The notes under the pieces were generated by a model. That model ran no database searches and was not told the DNA's origin. It saw only the letters and a list, made by a program, of their open reading frames with translations. Below, in pieces: positions 17,992 to 27,238 of a stretch of DNA of 64,000 nucleotides (the stretch's first letter is position 1; each line of letters starts with the position of its first letter). The position numbers were made by a program, and so were the translations under genes. The DNA is from Tenacibaculum caenipelagi (lineage in GTDB: Bacteria > Bacteroidota > Bacteroidia > Flavobacteriales > Flavobacteriaceae). Location of the stretch: assembly GCF_004363005.1 (NCBI RefSeq), contig NZ_SNYH01000005.1, positions 62,001-126,000 on the forward strand, given 5' to 3'.

Positions 17992-18133
17992 GTTAACACA
18001 AATACCTTACTCGTTTATGCTTAAAATAGCTACACTTAGTACAACATAATTAGTTGTTTTATATTTTTCAAGTAACTTATACAAGTTTCGGAAAGAATTA
18101 AAGCTAGTTACAACCGTTATAACCCTATAAAAT

Positions 18134-18853
18134 ATGTCCACCATTTCTCATTTACAACTTCCTTTTCAATTTGATATAGTTAAACTTTTACGCGATTATT
18201 CTTTAGTTGTTAATCAAGACTGGATTCCGCATTTTAACACTAGTGGTTATACAGGTGAATGGAAAGCCATTCCGTTATACTCAAGTAGTGGAGATACCTC
18301 TAATATTTTTGCTTTTCAAAACAATAATAAGGCTGTTTTAGAAACTCCCATAATGAATGATTGCAAGTATTTTAAAGAAGTAATAAGCTCTATTAAAAGT
18401 CCTATTTTATCAGCTCGCTTGTTACGATTGGGTACTGGTGCTGAAATAAAACCTCATCGAGATTATAAACTAGGATATGAAGATGGAAATTTTCGCCTAC
18501 ACATTCCAATTATTACAAATAATAATGTTCAGTTTCTTTTAAATGATGTTCAATTAAAAATGCTTCCAGGTGAATGTTGGTATACCAATGTTAACTTTAT
18601 ACATTCCGTTGCCAACTACGGAAAAGAGGATCGCATTCATTTGGTTATTGATGCAGAAAGAAATGAATGGTCTGATGCTTTATTTTTTTCACTTTCTTCA
18701 AAAGAAAGTTTTCAACCCATACAAGAAGAAATAGAATCTCCGAAAACTATTCGCTTAATGATTGAAGAGTTAAAGCTTCAAAACACCTCTGTTTCTCAAC
18801 AACTAATTATTGAATTAGAACAAAAACTACAGCAAAACAATCCTAATTCTTAA
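18134..18853 (+). CDS. Aspartyl/asparaginyl beta-hydroxylase-like dioxygenase
   Basis: 239 residues. The core matches the Asp/Asn beta-hydroxylase family of Fe(II)/2-oxoglutarate dioxygenases: RLLRLGTGAEIKPHRDY with candidate iron ligand H108, FRLHIPIIT, GECWYTNVNFIHSVAN with H157, and DRIHLVID with R167 for 2-oxoglutarate. Eukaryotic and some bacterial members hydroxylate Asp/Asn side chains in peptides or free amino acids. It is followed 9 bases later by a methyltransferase-like gene, and the two probably act together. The substrate is unknown. Confidence 0.85.
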   Translation: MSTISHLQLPFQFDIVKLLRDYSLVVNQDWIPHFNTSGYTGEWKAIPLYSSSGDTSNIFAFQNNNKAVLETPIMNDCKYFKEVISSIKSPILSARLLRLGTGAEIKPHRDYKLGYEDGNFRLHIPIITNNNVQFLLNDVQLKMLPGECWYTNVNFIHSVANYGKEDRIHLVIDAERNEWSDALFFSLSSKESFQPIQEEIESPKTIRLMIEELKLQNTSVSQQLIIELEQKLQQNNPNS

Positions 18854-18862
18854 AAACTATCC

Positions 18863-19861
18863 ATGTATTTTAAACAAGAGTTACAGCGTATTACATCAAT
18901 ATATTTTGAAGACACATTTGATTACGAAGCGTTATCAATAGCATCAAAAGAATACAAAGAATTATTACTTTCTCTTTCAAATGAAAACATAATCCTTGAA
19001 AACTTTCAAGATTCTATTCATCTTGAAAATGGTATCGCTATAGGTACTTTATGGGCGGCTTCTTGTATTGATGACTTTGCACGAACTAAAAAATTCATCA
19101 AAGGAATAGATACTGCTATTCAAGAAAAAATTCATCAAGAAAAGACATTACATATACTTTATGCAGGTACTGGGCCTTTTGCTACACTTCTTCTTCCTAT
19201 CATTATTAAATACTTAAAATTTAACATACAATATACCTTATTAGAAATAAATCCTATAAGCTTTAAAATACTAGAAAAAGTCATCCAAAAACTGAATTTA
19301 AACACAGTTAATATTACGTTAGTTAACGATGATGCAACTAAGTATAAAATCCCGAACCATCTTACCCCGAATCTTATAATTAGTGAGACCATGCTAAGAG
19401 CATTAGACAAGGAACAACAAGTTTCTATCTATTATAATTTGATGAGTCAAGTTTCTTCTAATACTGTTTTTATACCTGAAAAAATAACCTTACATATTGG
19501 TATAAAAACACATAAAAAACACTTTAAAAAGCTTAATAATGTGTTTGAAGTTAGTAAAAAAGCTATGAACTCACCTGATTGGACTCTTGATAAAGTCTCT
19601 AATAAACTTACTTTTACTAAAAACCAAACTATTATTGATAGAAAAGAACTATCAAATGCAAATCAAATTGTTGTTATTACAGAGATTACTGTATATAGAG
19701 ACATAAAAATAAAAGTAAACGAAAGTGGACTAACTACCCCTAAATATATCAAAGCGATATCTAGTAATAACAATAATGAGGATATTATTATTGATTCTCA
19801 GTACATTATTGATACTGATCCAAAACTTAGTTTACAACTATCTTCTACTAAGGTTGAATAA
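18863..19861 (+). CDS. Methyltransferase-like protein, function unknown
   Basis: 332 residues, no signal peptide. The region LHILYAGTGPFATLLLPII (about 94-112) looks like a SAM-binding glycine loop, followed by an acidic strand end (YTLLEINP) and VNDDATKY. NLIISETMLRALDKEQQ could be the motif IV/double-E-like segment of protein arginine methyltransferases. The C-terminal 110 residues are beta-rich. I do not recognise a named family and the methyltransferase call rests on the loop alone. It is AT-rich and paired with the beta-hydroxylase-like gene. Confidence 0.62.
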   Translation: MYFKQELQRITSIYFEDTFDYEALSIASKEYKELLLSLSNENIILENFQDSIHLENGIAIGTLWAASCIDDFARTKKFIKGIDTAIQEKIHQEKTLHILYAGTGPFATLLLPIIIKYLKFNIQYTLLEINPISFKILEKVIQKLNLNTVNITLVNDDATKYKIPNHLTPNLIISETMLRALDKEQQVSIYYNLMSQVSSNTVFIPEKITLHIGIKTHKKHFKKLNNVFEVSKKAMNSPDWTLDKVSNKLTFTKNQTIIDRKELSNANQIVVITEITVYRDIKIKVNESGLTTPKYIKAISSNNNNEDIIIDSQYIIDTDPKLSLQLSSTKVE

Positions 19862-19982
19862 AAAAACATTGCAAACAAGGTTTTTGATTTTTTGATAGAA
19901 ACCCCACATCCCCACCTTATTACACCTTAGTTTACAATGTTATATCTTTATTTTTTCTTTTCTTTTTCTTTAAATAATTAGG

Positions 19983-20402
19983 TTAAAAGAAGATGAAAGA
20001 AGCAACAATCATCCACACTCCCACTGCAATTCCTAATAATCCTAATTTTCCTTGTTTTGGTGCAATCTTCCCCCTCAATTGTTCTGCTTTTTCTTTTGCT
20101 TCAGCATTTTTTGATAAGAATAGTTTACTAATCATTCCGTATCCTAACATAAAACCTAATCCTGCTTCAACAACACTTCCTGCTAAAAAAGTTCCCCACC
20201 ATATTGGAGTTGTAGTTAACCAACCTAAGTTTAAAATAGCTGAAATAATACCCCAAATACCCCAAAAACAAAATACAAGACCAATCCAACCTTGGTAAGG
20301 TTCTATTTTTTCAAGTAATTCTTTTGCGTTTGGCTTTTTTGATAAAATTAATGACGGTACTGCCACTATACTTAAAAATACTAATGAAATTCCGTAAATC
20401 AT
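19983..20402 (-). CDS. Hypothetical four-span membrane protein
   Basis: 139 residues with about four hydrophobic segments: [59 protein letters not shown] and [20 protein letters not shown]. Two KxxPKxG-like elements ([15 protein letters not shown] and [12 protein letters not shown]) precede similar hydrophobic stretches, suggesting an internal duplication. I recognise no family. It is downstream of the zinc-ribbon gene on the same strand. Confidence 0.7.
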   Translation of the reverse strand: MIYGISLVFLSIVAVPSLILSKKPNAKELLEKIEPYQGWIGLVFCFWGIWGIISAILNLGWLTTTPIWWGTFLAGSVVEAGLGFMLGYGMISKLFLSKNAEAKEKAEQLRGKIAPKQGKLGLLGIAVGVWMIVASFIFF

Positions 20403-20443
20403 GTTTAATTAAAATTTAAATGGTTTATAGTTAATTTATTTAC

Positions 20444-20785
20444 TTATTTGTGAATTAAAAGTGCTGTTGCAAACATGTACAGCGTAAAAAAAATTACGAT
20501 GAAAAGCCCTAAAAACATCCACCAAGGAGTTTTACTCGTTTGTCTACAGTCTTTTGCTTTTTTCTGTAAATCAGGAGGCATTTGGCTTTTGCTCATTTCT
20601 AACTTACAATGGCCACAAATACTATATGTCTTTTTGTACAGTGGAATAATAGGAATCCAAAATATATGTACATATAGTCTGTTTACTTGTATAAACAATC
20701 GCTCTGGTGTATTGCAATAATTACAACTGTGATTATTTATTGGCTGTGTGTTTATTTTGGCTTCACGCCATCCGAAAATGACCAT
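20444..20785 (-). CDS. Zinc-ribbon membrane protein
   Basis: 113 residues. Two CxxC pairs (CNYCN at about 22 and CGHC at about 58) form a zinc ribbon, with the conserved stretch VHIFWIPIIPLYKKTYSIC between them. A C-terminal span (WWMFLGLFIVIFFTLYMFA) anchors it. The layout is that of the small zinc-ribbon family found in many bacteria with unknown function. It shares its strand and probably its transcript with the membrane protein at 19983-20402. Confidence 0.78.
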   Translation of the reverse strand: MVIFGWREAKINTQPINNHSCNYCNTPERLFIQVNRLYVHIFWIPIIPLYKKTYSICGHCKLEMSKSQMPPDLQKKAKDCRQTSKTPWWMFLGLFIVIFFTLYMFATALLIHK

Positions 20786-20862
20786 AACTTTATTACTTAA
20801 TAATTACGGTACAAAGATGCGTTCGAAGTTGTTTTTAAAATAGCCTGAAACTAGCGAAAGTT

Positions 20863-20885
20863 AATACCCTGTTTTCAGGGGTATT
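20863..20885. other. Hairpin downstream of response regulator
   Basis: AATACCCTG and CAGGGGTATT pair around TTTT with one bulge. It lies 9 bases past the end of the minus-strand response regulator gene. No T run follows in either direction, so it may be a terminator remnant or a protein-binding palindrome. Confidence 0.35.
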
Positions 20886-20893
20886 CTATAAAA

Positions 20894-21535
20894 TTACTCC
20901 ACTAAGCCTAGTTTTATGGCATATTTGGTTAAGCCTGCTAAGTTTTTTACGTTAAGTTTTGAGATCAAATTTTTTCTATAACTCTCAATTGTATGTTTAC
21001 TTAAAAAAAGTTTATCGGCAATTTCTTGTGTAGTATATTCTTCGGCAATGAGTTTAAGCACATCTTTCTCTCTTTTGGTAAGCATTACCATAGTATCTTT
21101 TCCTTTATTAAAAACATTATCCATATAGGCTTGTTTTACCGATTGAGAAAAGTATTTTTCACCATTAAGAATGGTTTTAACTGCTTGTAACAATTCAGAT
21201 TGTGTTGCATTTTTAGACAAGTACCCATCAACATCGCTCTTAATTAATGTATCTATCATACTTGTATCAGTATGCATGCTTACTATTAAGGTTTTAATCT
21301 CTGAGCGTTCCTTTTTTATGTAGTCGTTTAATGTAATACCATCAATATCAGGCATGGAAATATCACTAATAACAATGTCAATATGTTGATTAGAGTTTGA
21401 ATTTATGTATTTTATAACATTCTCGCCACTATTAGCCGTTAGCAGAATATTGTACGTGTCTTCATTATTGAATATACTTAACAATCCATCTAAAAACATC
21501 TTGTGGTCATCTACCAAAATAATATTATATGTCAT
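20894..21535 (-). CDS. NarL/LuxR-type response regulator
   Basis: 213 residues. The receiver domain has the acidic pair at DDHKMFLDG, phospho-acceptor aspartate in IDIVISDISMPDIDG, and the lysine in YLSKNATQSELLQ. The C-terminal LuxR-type helix-turn-helix reads LTKREKDVLKLIAEEYTTQEIADKLFLSKHTIESYRKNL. It follows the sensor kinase gene on the same strand with a gap of 6 bases, so the two form a cognate pair. Target genes are not evident; the pair may regulate itself. Confidence 0.93.
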   Translation of the reverse strand: MTYNIILVDDHKMFLDGLLSIFNNEDTYNILLTANSGENVIKYINSNSNQHIDIVISDISMPDIDGITLNDYIKKERSEIKTLIVSMHTDTSMIDTLIKSDVDGYLSKNATQSELLQAVKTILNGEKYFSQSVKQAYMDNVFNKGKDTMVMLTKREKDVLKLIAEEYTTQEIADKLFLSKHTIESYRKNLISKLNVKNLAGLTKYAIKLGLVE

Positions 21536-21541
21536 ATTGCA

Positions 21542-23434
21542 CTAATTTAAAGGAACATCTATATCTATTACGGTACCTCTGTTAGGAAAAGCATTAATAA
21601 AAATATTACCTTCAATGGTTTTTAATCTATCTTTTAAATTTTGAAACCCAAGACCGTATTTTACCTTTTCTTGATCAAAACCTACCCCATCATCTTCAAA
21701 AAGTAATTTTATGCTATTATTAAATACAGAAAGTTGAATATCTATTTCTGTGGCCTTTGCATGTTTTAAAGCATTTGTTAATAGCTCTTGAATTATTTTA
21801 TACAGCTCTACCTTTAAATTTTCACCTACTTCATCTATCTCCTCCTTTGGATGTATTTGTAAAGTGATTTGCTCTTTCGATAGTGTTTTAACATTATCAA
21901 TATATGCTGAAATTATTGAAGTAAATGCAGAATCTTTAAACTTTTTAGGCATCAAGTTATGAGACAACTCTCTTACTTGATTATAAGTATCATCTACTTG
22001 CTGAATAAGGTTTTCTTGCTTTGATGTATTTTTATTTGAGAGCTGTAATTTGATAGTCGCTAAATTACCACCAATACTATCGTGTAATTCTCTCGCTATA
22101 CGTTTCCTTTCATTATTTTGTCCTTCTAAAGAAGCTTTAACCAATTTTAATTCTTGATCTTTTAACAACGTTGTTATTTTTTGCTGACTAACTTCTTCTA
22201 ATGTTTTAGTAAGCTTACTCTGTGTTTGTAATTTTTGGTAGTACATATACAACAATCCTAATACAGGAATTAATACAATGAGAAAACCTATCAATATATT
22301 CTTTTTCATTGCCTTTTGTCGTTGAATTTCTTGCTTCTGTTCTAGTGTTTTGTATTGTACTTCTAATTCGTTTACTTGTTGTTTGTTTTGAATCTCTAGA
22401 ATTTGATTATTCAAACGGTTCAATTGGGTCATTAAAGAATAGGCATTTTTATAATCTTCTGTCTTGGCATAAGCATTTTGTAATCCTAAAATAGCTCTTC
22501 TCTCAATATCTAAATTTCCCCATTGAATAGAGTTTATATAGACGGTAGATAATATTTTTTTAGCATTCTCATAATCCTTCTCTTGTAAATAAATACTCCC
22601 TAATGTATTTCCTGCTTTTGCATATAAAGTATAAAAACCACTAGACAGCGATTGGTTAAAAACAGTATAACATATATCTAAAGCCTCTTCTATCTTGTTT
22701 TCTCTTTGTAAGATTTTACCCAGCCATAAATCGGTTTTCAATGCTTCCTTTGTATAACCTTCAGATACATAAAACACTTTTACTTTATTGTAGTTTTCCT
22801 TTGCTGCTTCTAGATTTCCTTTAACATAAAAAACAAAACCTAACTCAAAAAGCGCATCATGTTTTAGCTTTTCATTTGGAGCCTTTTCTATACATTCCTC
22901 AATAATTGCTTGTCCTTCCTCCTCTTTTTCTCTAACAAACTTTACAACTCCTAATCCTATTCTATTTTTTATGTATAATTTGCTATCCTTATTTTCTTTA
23001 GAGTGTTCAATACCGCGCAAAAACCACTTTAAAGCTTCATCAAAAAGCCCTTTTTCAAGTTTTCCTTCAGCTATAACACTTGATATTTCAGCTATGTAAT
23101 TTTCTTTGTCTTTTAATTTCTGATCAGAAATTTCTGTGTAAAGCTTATTTCCGTAGTATATAATAGAATCTATATTTCCTTTCTGTTGATGAAACTCTAT
23201 CAGTTCAAATGTGGTTTGGTATTTTGATGTAAAGTCTTTTGCTTTCTTTATATTTTCAAAAAGAGAATCGTTGGGGATGGTGGGGTTAACTCCAAAAGCT
23301 TTAAACATTTGCATTTCTGTTTGTGATAACACACCACAGGTAAACAACAAACAGACTATTACAACCATTTGTTTTACCACAAATAATGCTCTTTTAACTT
23401 TTCCTAACCAACCTATTTCTATTTTCAATTGCAT
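21542..23434 (-). CDS. TPR-containing sensor histidine kinase (HisKA_3)
   Basis: Up to 630 residues. A signal sequence (MVVIVCLLFTCGVLSQ) starts at residue 23, so translation may begin at an internal GTG or ATG near 23368-23380 rather than at 23434. The periplasmic part carries TPR-like repeats (about 90-345). One span (ILIGFLIVLIPVLGLLYMYY) leads to a coiled coil, the HisKA_3 motif RKRIARELHDSIGGNLATIK with the phospho-histidine, and an ATPase domain (DDGVGFDQEKVKYGLGFQNL). The signal sensed is unknown. It is cognate to the regulator at 20894-21535. Confidence 0.9.
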   Translation of the reverse strand: MQLKIEIGWLGKVKRALFVVKQMVVIVCLLFTCGVLSQTEMQMFKAFGVNPTIPNDSLFENIKKAKDFTSKYQTTFELIEFHQQKGNIDSIIYYGNKLYTEISDQKLKDKENYIAEISSVIAEGKLEKGLFDEALKWFLRGIEHSKENKDSKLYIKNRIGLGVVKFVREKEEEGQAIIEECIEKAPNEKLKHDALFELGFVFYVKGNLEAAKENYNKVKVFYVSEGYTKEALKTDLWLGKILQRENKIEEALDICYTVFNQSLSSGFYTLYAKAGNTLGSIYLQEKDYENAKKILSTVYINSIQWGNLDIERRAILGLQNAYAKTEDYKNAYSLMTQLNRLNNQILEIQNKQQVNELEVQYKTLEQKQEIQRQKAMKKNILIGFLIVLIPVLGLLYMYYQKLQTQSKLTKTLEEVSQQKITTLLKDQELKLVKASLEGQNNERKRIARELHDSIGGNLATIKLQLSNKNTSKQENLIQQVDDTYNQVRELSHNLMPKKFKDSAFTSIISAYIDNVKTLSKEQITLQIHPKEEIDEVGENLKVELYKIIQELLTNALKHAKATEIDIQLSVFNNSIKLLFEDDGVGFDQEKVKYGLGFQNLKDRLKTIEGNIFINAFPNRGTVIDIDVPLN

Positions 23435-23596
23435 TTTTTCTAACCAACTTTGACTATCAAAATTACAGAAGTTTTTTCTTTGACAAATACTTAGTACAAA
23501 TTTTATTTTGGATTAATATTATTGTTAAAAACAACAATTACTTTCATGCTGTAACCTACGCTTAGTATATTTGTTTTTTAATTACAAACAACAAAA

Positions 23597-24322
23597 ATGG
23601 CTATACACGATTTTGTTCTTCAATCGAGAGAAACTACTATTGAATTACATGAAATTCACTTGAGCAGCAAAAATAAAAATGCTCTAAACCAGCTATTAAA
23701 AGAGTTTAAACATGTGGCTGTTTTAAACCATTACAAACTTCCTATTGATAATAAACTATTACTATTTGGACATACTGGATGTGGAAAAACAACTACAGCA
23801 AAAGCCATTGCAAAAACATTAAATAAGAAAATAATCACCTTAAATTTGGGGAGCATTGTTTCATCTAAACTTGGTGAAACCGCTAAAAATATTTCTGATG
23901 TTTTTAAAAAAGCAACTCGAGAAAGCGCTGTGTTGTTTTTAGATGAATTTGACTACATAGGTAAAGCTCGTGATTATGACAGTAAAGATTCTGCCGAAAT
24001 GAAACGGTTGGTCAATACTGTAATTCAATTAATAGATCAGTTACCTAACGAAGTTTTATTAATTGCCGCAACCAATCACTCTAGTGTTATTGATACTGCT
24101 TTATTAAGACGTTTTCAGTTAAAATTACAATTTGAAGCTCCTAGCGATGCAGATTTAGATATTTATTATCAAACCTTGTCACAAGAATTCCCTGAAGAAT
24201 TTAGAGGTGTAAATCCTATCTATGGAATCTCTTATGCTGAAGCAAAAGACATCACATACAGAGCTTTAAAAAACAAAATTATAGAAAAAGAAGAACTCAA
24301 TAGTCAACTACAAAATGGATAA
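23597..24322 (+). CDS. Single-domain AAA+ ATPase
   Basis: 241 residues. Walker A GHTGCGKT at 58-65, Walker B LFLDEFD at 113-119, sensor-1 N160 in IAATNH, and arginine-finger candidates R171-R172 in ALLRRF. The ATPase is of the FtsH/proteasome/katanin branch but has no protease or N-terminal substrate domain, only about 45 leading residues. It could be a remodelling ATPase of the SpoVK/CbxX kind. Its end overlaps the yggS start by 8 bases, so they are co-transcribed. The partner is unknown. Confidence 0.85.
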   Translation: MAIHDFVLQSRETTIELHEIHLSSKNKNALNQLLKEFKHVAVLNHYKLPIDNKLLLFGHTGCGKTTTAKAIAKTLNKKIITLNLGSIVSSKLGETAKNISDVFKKATRESAVLFLDEFDYIGKARDYDSKDSAEMKRLVNTVIQLIDQLPNEVLLIAATNHSSVIDTALLRRFQLKLQFEAPSDADLDIYYQTLSQEFPEEFRGVNPIYGISYAEAKDITYRALKNKIIEKEELNSQLQNG

Positions 24323-25049
24323 TATTCAAAACAACTTAAACATTATTCATCAGCGTATAAAATTCGCTTGTAAAAAAGCCAACAGAAATCCAAAAGATGT
24401 TCGTTTATTATTAGCAACCAAAACTGTAACACCAGAGAGAATTAACTTCGCCCTTGCTCAAGGAGAAACACTTATTGGTGAAAACAAAGTTCAAGAGTTA
24501 AAACAAAAATGTGATGCTGTGAAAGAGCTACAACCAGAAGTTCATTTTATTGGTCATCTGCAAAGTAATAAAATTAAAGAGGTCTTAAAGTGGACCAGTT
24601 GTATAGAATCAATCGATCGATTTTCTATCGCTGAAAAGCTGCATCAACGTTTAACTTTTGAAGAAAAAGAAATTGATGTATATATTCAAGTAAACACATC
24701 TTTTGAAGAAAGTAAATTTGGAGTAAAACCAGAAGAAACTATCGAATTGGTAAAAAAGATATCTGAATTTAAAAATATTCATATCAAAGGGTTAATGACC
24801 ATTGGTTTACTAAGCTCAGAATCAACTGAAATCCGAAAATGTTTCCAACTCTTAAAACAACTTCAAGAAGAGATTAAAACTCTTCAAATCCCCAATGTAG
24901 AAATGAATGAACTTTCTATGGGAATGAGTGGTGATTTAGAAATTGCCATCGAAGAAGGTGCTACTATTGTGCGAGTAGGAACAGCCATATTTGGAGAACG
25001 AGTGTATCCTGATAGTTATTACTGGAACGAATCAAAAGCCAATGCCTAA
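24315..25049 (+). CDS. YggS/PROSC family pyridoxal-phosphate-binding protein
   Basis: 244 residues. A PLP-homeostasis protein with an alanine-racemase-like barrel. The PLP lysine lies in RLLLATKTVTPE, and GENKVQELKQK, HFIGHLQSNKIK, SIDR and MNELSMGMSGDLEIAIEEGATIVRVG complete the family pattern. It usually has no catalytic activity of its own but balances free PLP. The start overlaps the AAA ATPase stop by 8 bases. Its end overlaps the convergent oligopeptide-binding protein gene by 4 bases, with no terminator visible. Confidence 0.93.
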   Translation: MDNIQNNLNIIHQRIKFACKKANRNPKDVRLLLATKTVTPERINFALAQGETLIGENKVQELKQKCDAVKELQPEVHFIGHLQSNKIKEVLKWTSCIESIDRFSIAEKLHQRLTFEEKEIDVYIQVNTSFEESKFGVKPEETIELVKKISEFKNIHIKGLMTIGLLSSESTEIRKCFQLLKQLQEEIKTLQIPNVEMNELSMGMSGDLEIAIEEGATIVRVGTAIFGERVYPDSYYWNESKANA

Positions 25050-26719
25050 TCTTTCTTTACTCTTTTCAAATCCAACAAATCAATAGGATTAATACCTAAA
25101 CCCTTTACATTTTTTTGAGTGAATCGAATAACCTCATCATAATATAACGGAACTACTGGAGCTTCATCAATAATAATACTATCCATTTGTTGATAAAGCT
25201 TTCGACGCTTTAACTCGTTAACTTCTTTAATAGATTGTTCGTACAAATTGTCAAAAAGTTCATTTTTAAAATGCGTATAATTAGGCCCGTTAGGAGTAAA
25301 GTTTTTACTGTAAAATAAGGATACATAATTTTCAGCATCTGGATAATCAGCTATCCAACTCGCTCTAAAAACAGGAAGTTTACCGCTCGCCTTTCCTTGA
25401 CGTAAAGTTGATGGAGGTATTACATCAACTTTGGTTTCTAATCCTATTTTTTGCAATTCTCGCTGAATAAACTCACATAAATCCAAATAATTACTATTTG
25501 TAGTAATTGTTATTTGTGGGTTATTATTTCCAGTTTCCTCTTTGTATTGCAATACTAAAGCCTTTGCCTTTTCTGGTTGATACGAATATCCTTGTTGATT
25601 GTTAAAAGATGGTAATCCTTTCGGAATAAATCCACTCGTAGCAGGTGTTCCGATACCATTGCGTAAAAAAGTAATCATTTTCTCACGGTCAAAACCATAA
25701 TTAATCGCTTGTCTAATCAATTTTGACTTTGTAGCAAACGTCTCTTCTCCATCCAGATAAATCCCTAAATATTCTGTATTTAAATACGCACCTGTTTGCA
25801 TGCGTATCTTATCTGCATATTTCTCTTTTAATGTTCCGTCAGTATTTAAAATATCATCTTTATACGAAGCATCTAAACTCTTCATAAAATCAATATTTCC
25901 TTGTATGAATTGCAAAAATTCACTTTGCTTATCTGGCAAAAAAGTAACCGCTACAGCTTCTAAATATGGTAGTGAATTTCCATTTTCGTCTTGTTCAAAA
26001 TACAATGGATTTTTACGTAGCACCAACTTCGTATTTTCTACCCATAATTTAAATTGAAAAGGACCTGTGCCAATTGGATTAGCTCTAAACTCATTTCCAA
26101 AAAACTCTACTGCTTCTTTAGAAACTACCGAACAGTATTTCATCGCTAACAAACCTAAAAAAGGCGGAAAAGGCTGTTTTAAATTAATCGTAAAAATAGA
26201 ATCGTTTTCAGCTTTAAAATTCTCCACATTTTGCAATACCCAACCTCCTGGAGAAGCTACATTTTTATCTAGCAACCTATTGAAAGAATATTCAAAATCT
26301 TTTGCTACAACGTTTCTTGTTGAGTCTTTTCCAAATAAAATATGCTTGTGAAATTGTACATCGTTACGCAAGGTAAATTGATACCTTTTTCCATCTTCAG
26401 AAATTGTCCAACTTTTAGCTATTGATGGTTCTACTTGTAAACTATCATCCAATTGCACCAACCCATTATACAGTTGATTTACCGCCCAAATATTTCGCTG
26501 ATCTTTTGCAAAAGCAGGGTCAAGAGAAGTAACATTTGAGTGTTCGTTGTAACGAAAAACCTGATTGTCTGTATATATAGATTTCTTTTTCGCACAAGAA
26601 AAAAGAAACAATAAGGTTATTAATACAACTACTCTATTTCTTCTTACGTTTATTTTTATAGTAGATTTTATCTGCAATGTAAATGGTTTTAGATACTTCT
26701 GCAAAAACAACAGATTCAT
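25046..26719 (-). CDS. ABC transporter substrate-binding lipoprotein (DppA/OppA family)
   Basis: 557 residues. SBP_bac_5 family, binding peptides or nickel-type ligands for an ABC importer. The lipoprotein signal VVVLITLLFLFSCAKKK has its cysteine at about 42, preceded by an unusually long basic leader. The only ATG lies at 26719 inside the upstream gene, an 86-base overlap. Family motifs are SLDPAFAKDQRN, NGLVQLDDSLQVEPSIAKSW, GTGPFQFKLW and ADYPDAENYVSLFYS. No permease or ATPase genes adjoin, so it is an orphan binding protein in this window. Confidence 0.88.
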   Translation of the reverse strand: MNLLFLQKYLKPFTLQIKSTIKINVRRNRVVVLITLLFLFSCAKKKSIYTDNQVFRYNEHSNVTSLDPAFAKDQRNIWAVNQLYNGLVQLDDSLQVEPSIAKSWTISEDGKRYQFTLRNDVQFHKHILFGKDSTRNVVAKDFEYSFNRLLDKNVASPGGWVLQNVENFKAENDSIFTINLKQPFPPFLGLLAMKYCSVVSKEAVEFFGNEFRANPIGTGPFQFKLWVENTKLVLRKNPLYFEQDENGNSLPYLEAVAVTFLPDKQSEFLQFIQGNIDFMKSLDASYKDDILNTDGTLKEKYADKIRMQTGAYLNTEYLGIYLDGEETFATKSKLIRQAINYGFDREKMITFLRNGIGTPATSGFIPKGLPSFNNQQGYSYQPEKAKALVLQYKEETGNNNPQITITTNSNYLDLCEFIQRELQKIGLETKVDVIPPSTLRQGKASGKLPVFRASWIADYPDAENYVSLFYSKNFTPNGPNYTHFKNELFDNLYEQSIKEVNELKRRKLYQQMDSIIIDEAPVVPLYYDEVIRFTQKNVKGLGINPIDLLDLKRVKKD

Positions 26720-27146
26720 CTTTGTTGGTTATTTTAATCTCTTTAATCAGATTTATTTCTTGTTCGTCTTTAACCTGTTCTTGTATTTGCTTTATTTCAT
26801 CTTCAGAAAACATAAAATCTGCATAAGCATCCTGTTTTGCAGGTCTTTTAAACTTTATACTCGCTTCTTTATCCCAAACCACATATTCATTTCCTAAAAT
26901 ATTTATTAACTGAATCATAAAAACAGGATCAGTTGCTGAAAATAGACTACCTCCAAAAATAGATCCTACGTAATTCTTATTCCTATACGTAATGGGAATT
27001 TTTACTTGTGCCTTTAACAAGTCTTCAGAAACATAATTTATTTTCCCTGTAGATCTTCTATACATAGGGGAAATATTGAATCCGTACTTGAAAATAGTAT
27101 TTTGTTTAAAAAATTTCTTTAAAAAATTAGAAATTGTTGCGTACAT
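26634..27146 (-). CDS. DUF4442 hot-dog-fold protein (thioesterase-like)
   Basis: 170 residues. The pattern NISPMYRRSTGKINYVSEDL, NYVGSIFGGSLFSATDPVFM and EASIKFKRPAKQDA matches DUF4442, a hot-dog fold related to acyl-CoA thioesterases. The G-S-LFSATDP helix is the usual substrate-tunnel segment. It ends in a lysine-rich tail (KIYYKNKRKKK) whose coding region overlaps the start of the substrate-binding protein gene. The substrate is unknown. Confidence 0.8.
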   Translation of the reverse strand: MYATISNFLKKFFKQNTIFKYGFNISPMYRRSTGKINYVSEDLLKAQVKIPITYRNKNYVGSIFGGSLFSATDPVFMIQLINILGNEYVVWDKEASIKFKRPAKQDAYADFMFSEDEIKQIQEQVKDEQEINLIKEIKITNKDESVVFAEVSKTIYIADKIYYKNKRKKK

Positions 27147-27238
27147 ATATATTATTTTTCAAAACCATATTCTCTTTCAACCTCACAAATTCGTAACTGG
27201 TATTTTACCTTATAATACCGGAGGTTGTAAAGTGTCTA

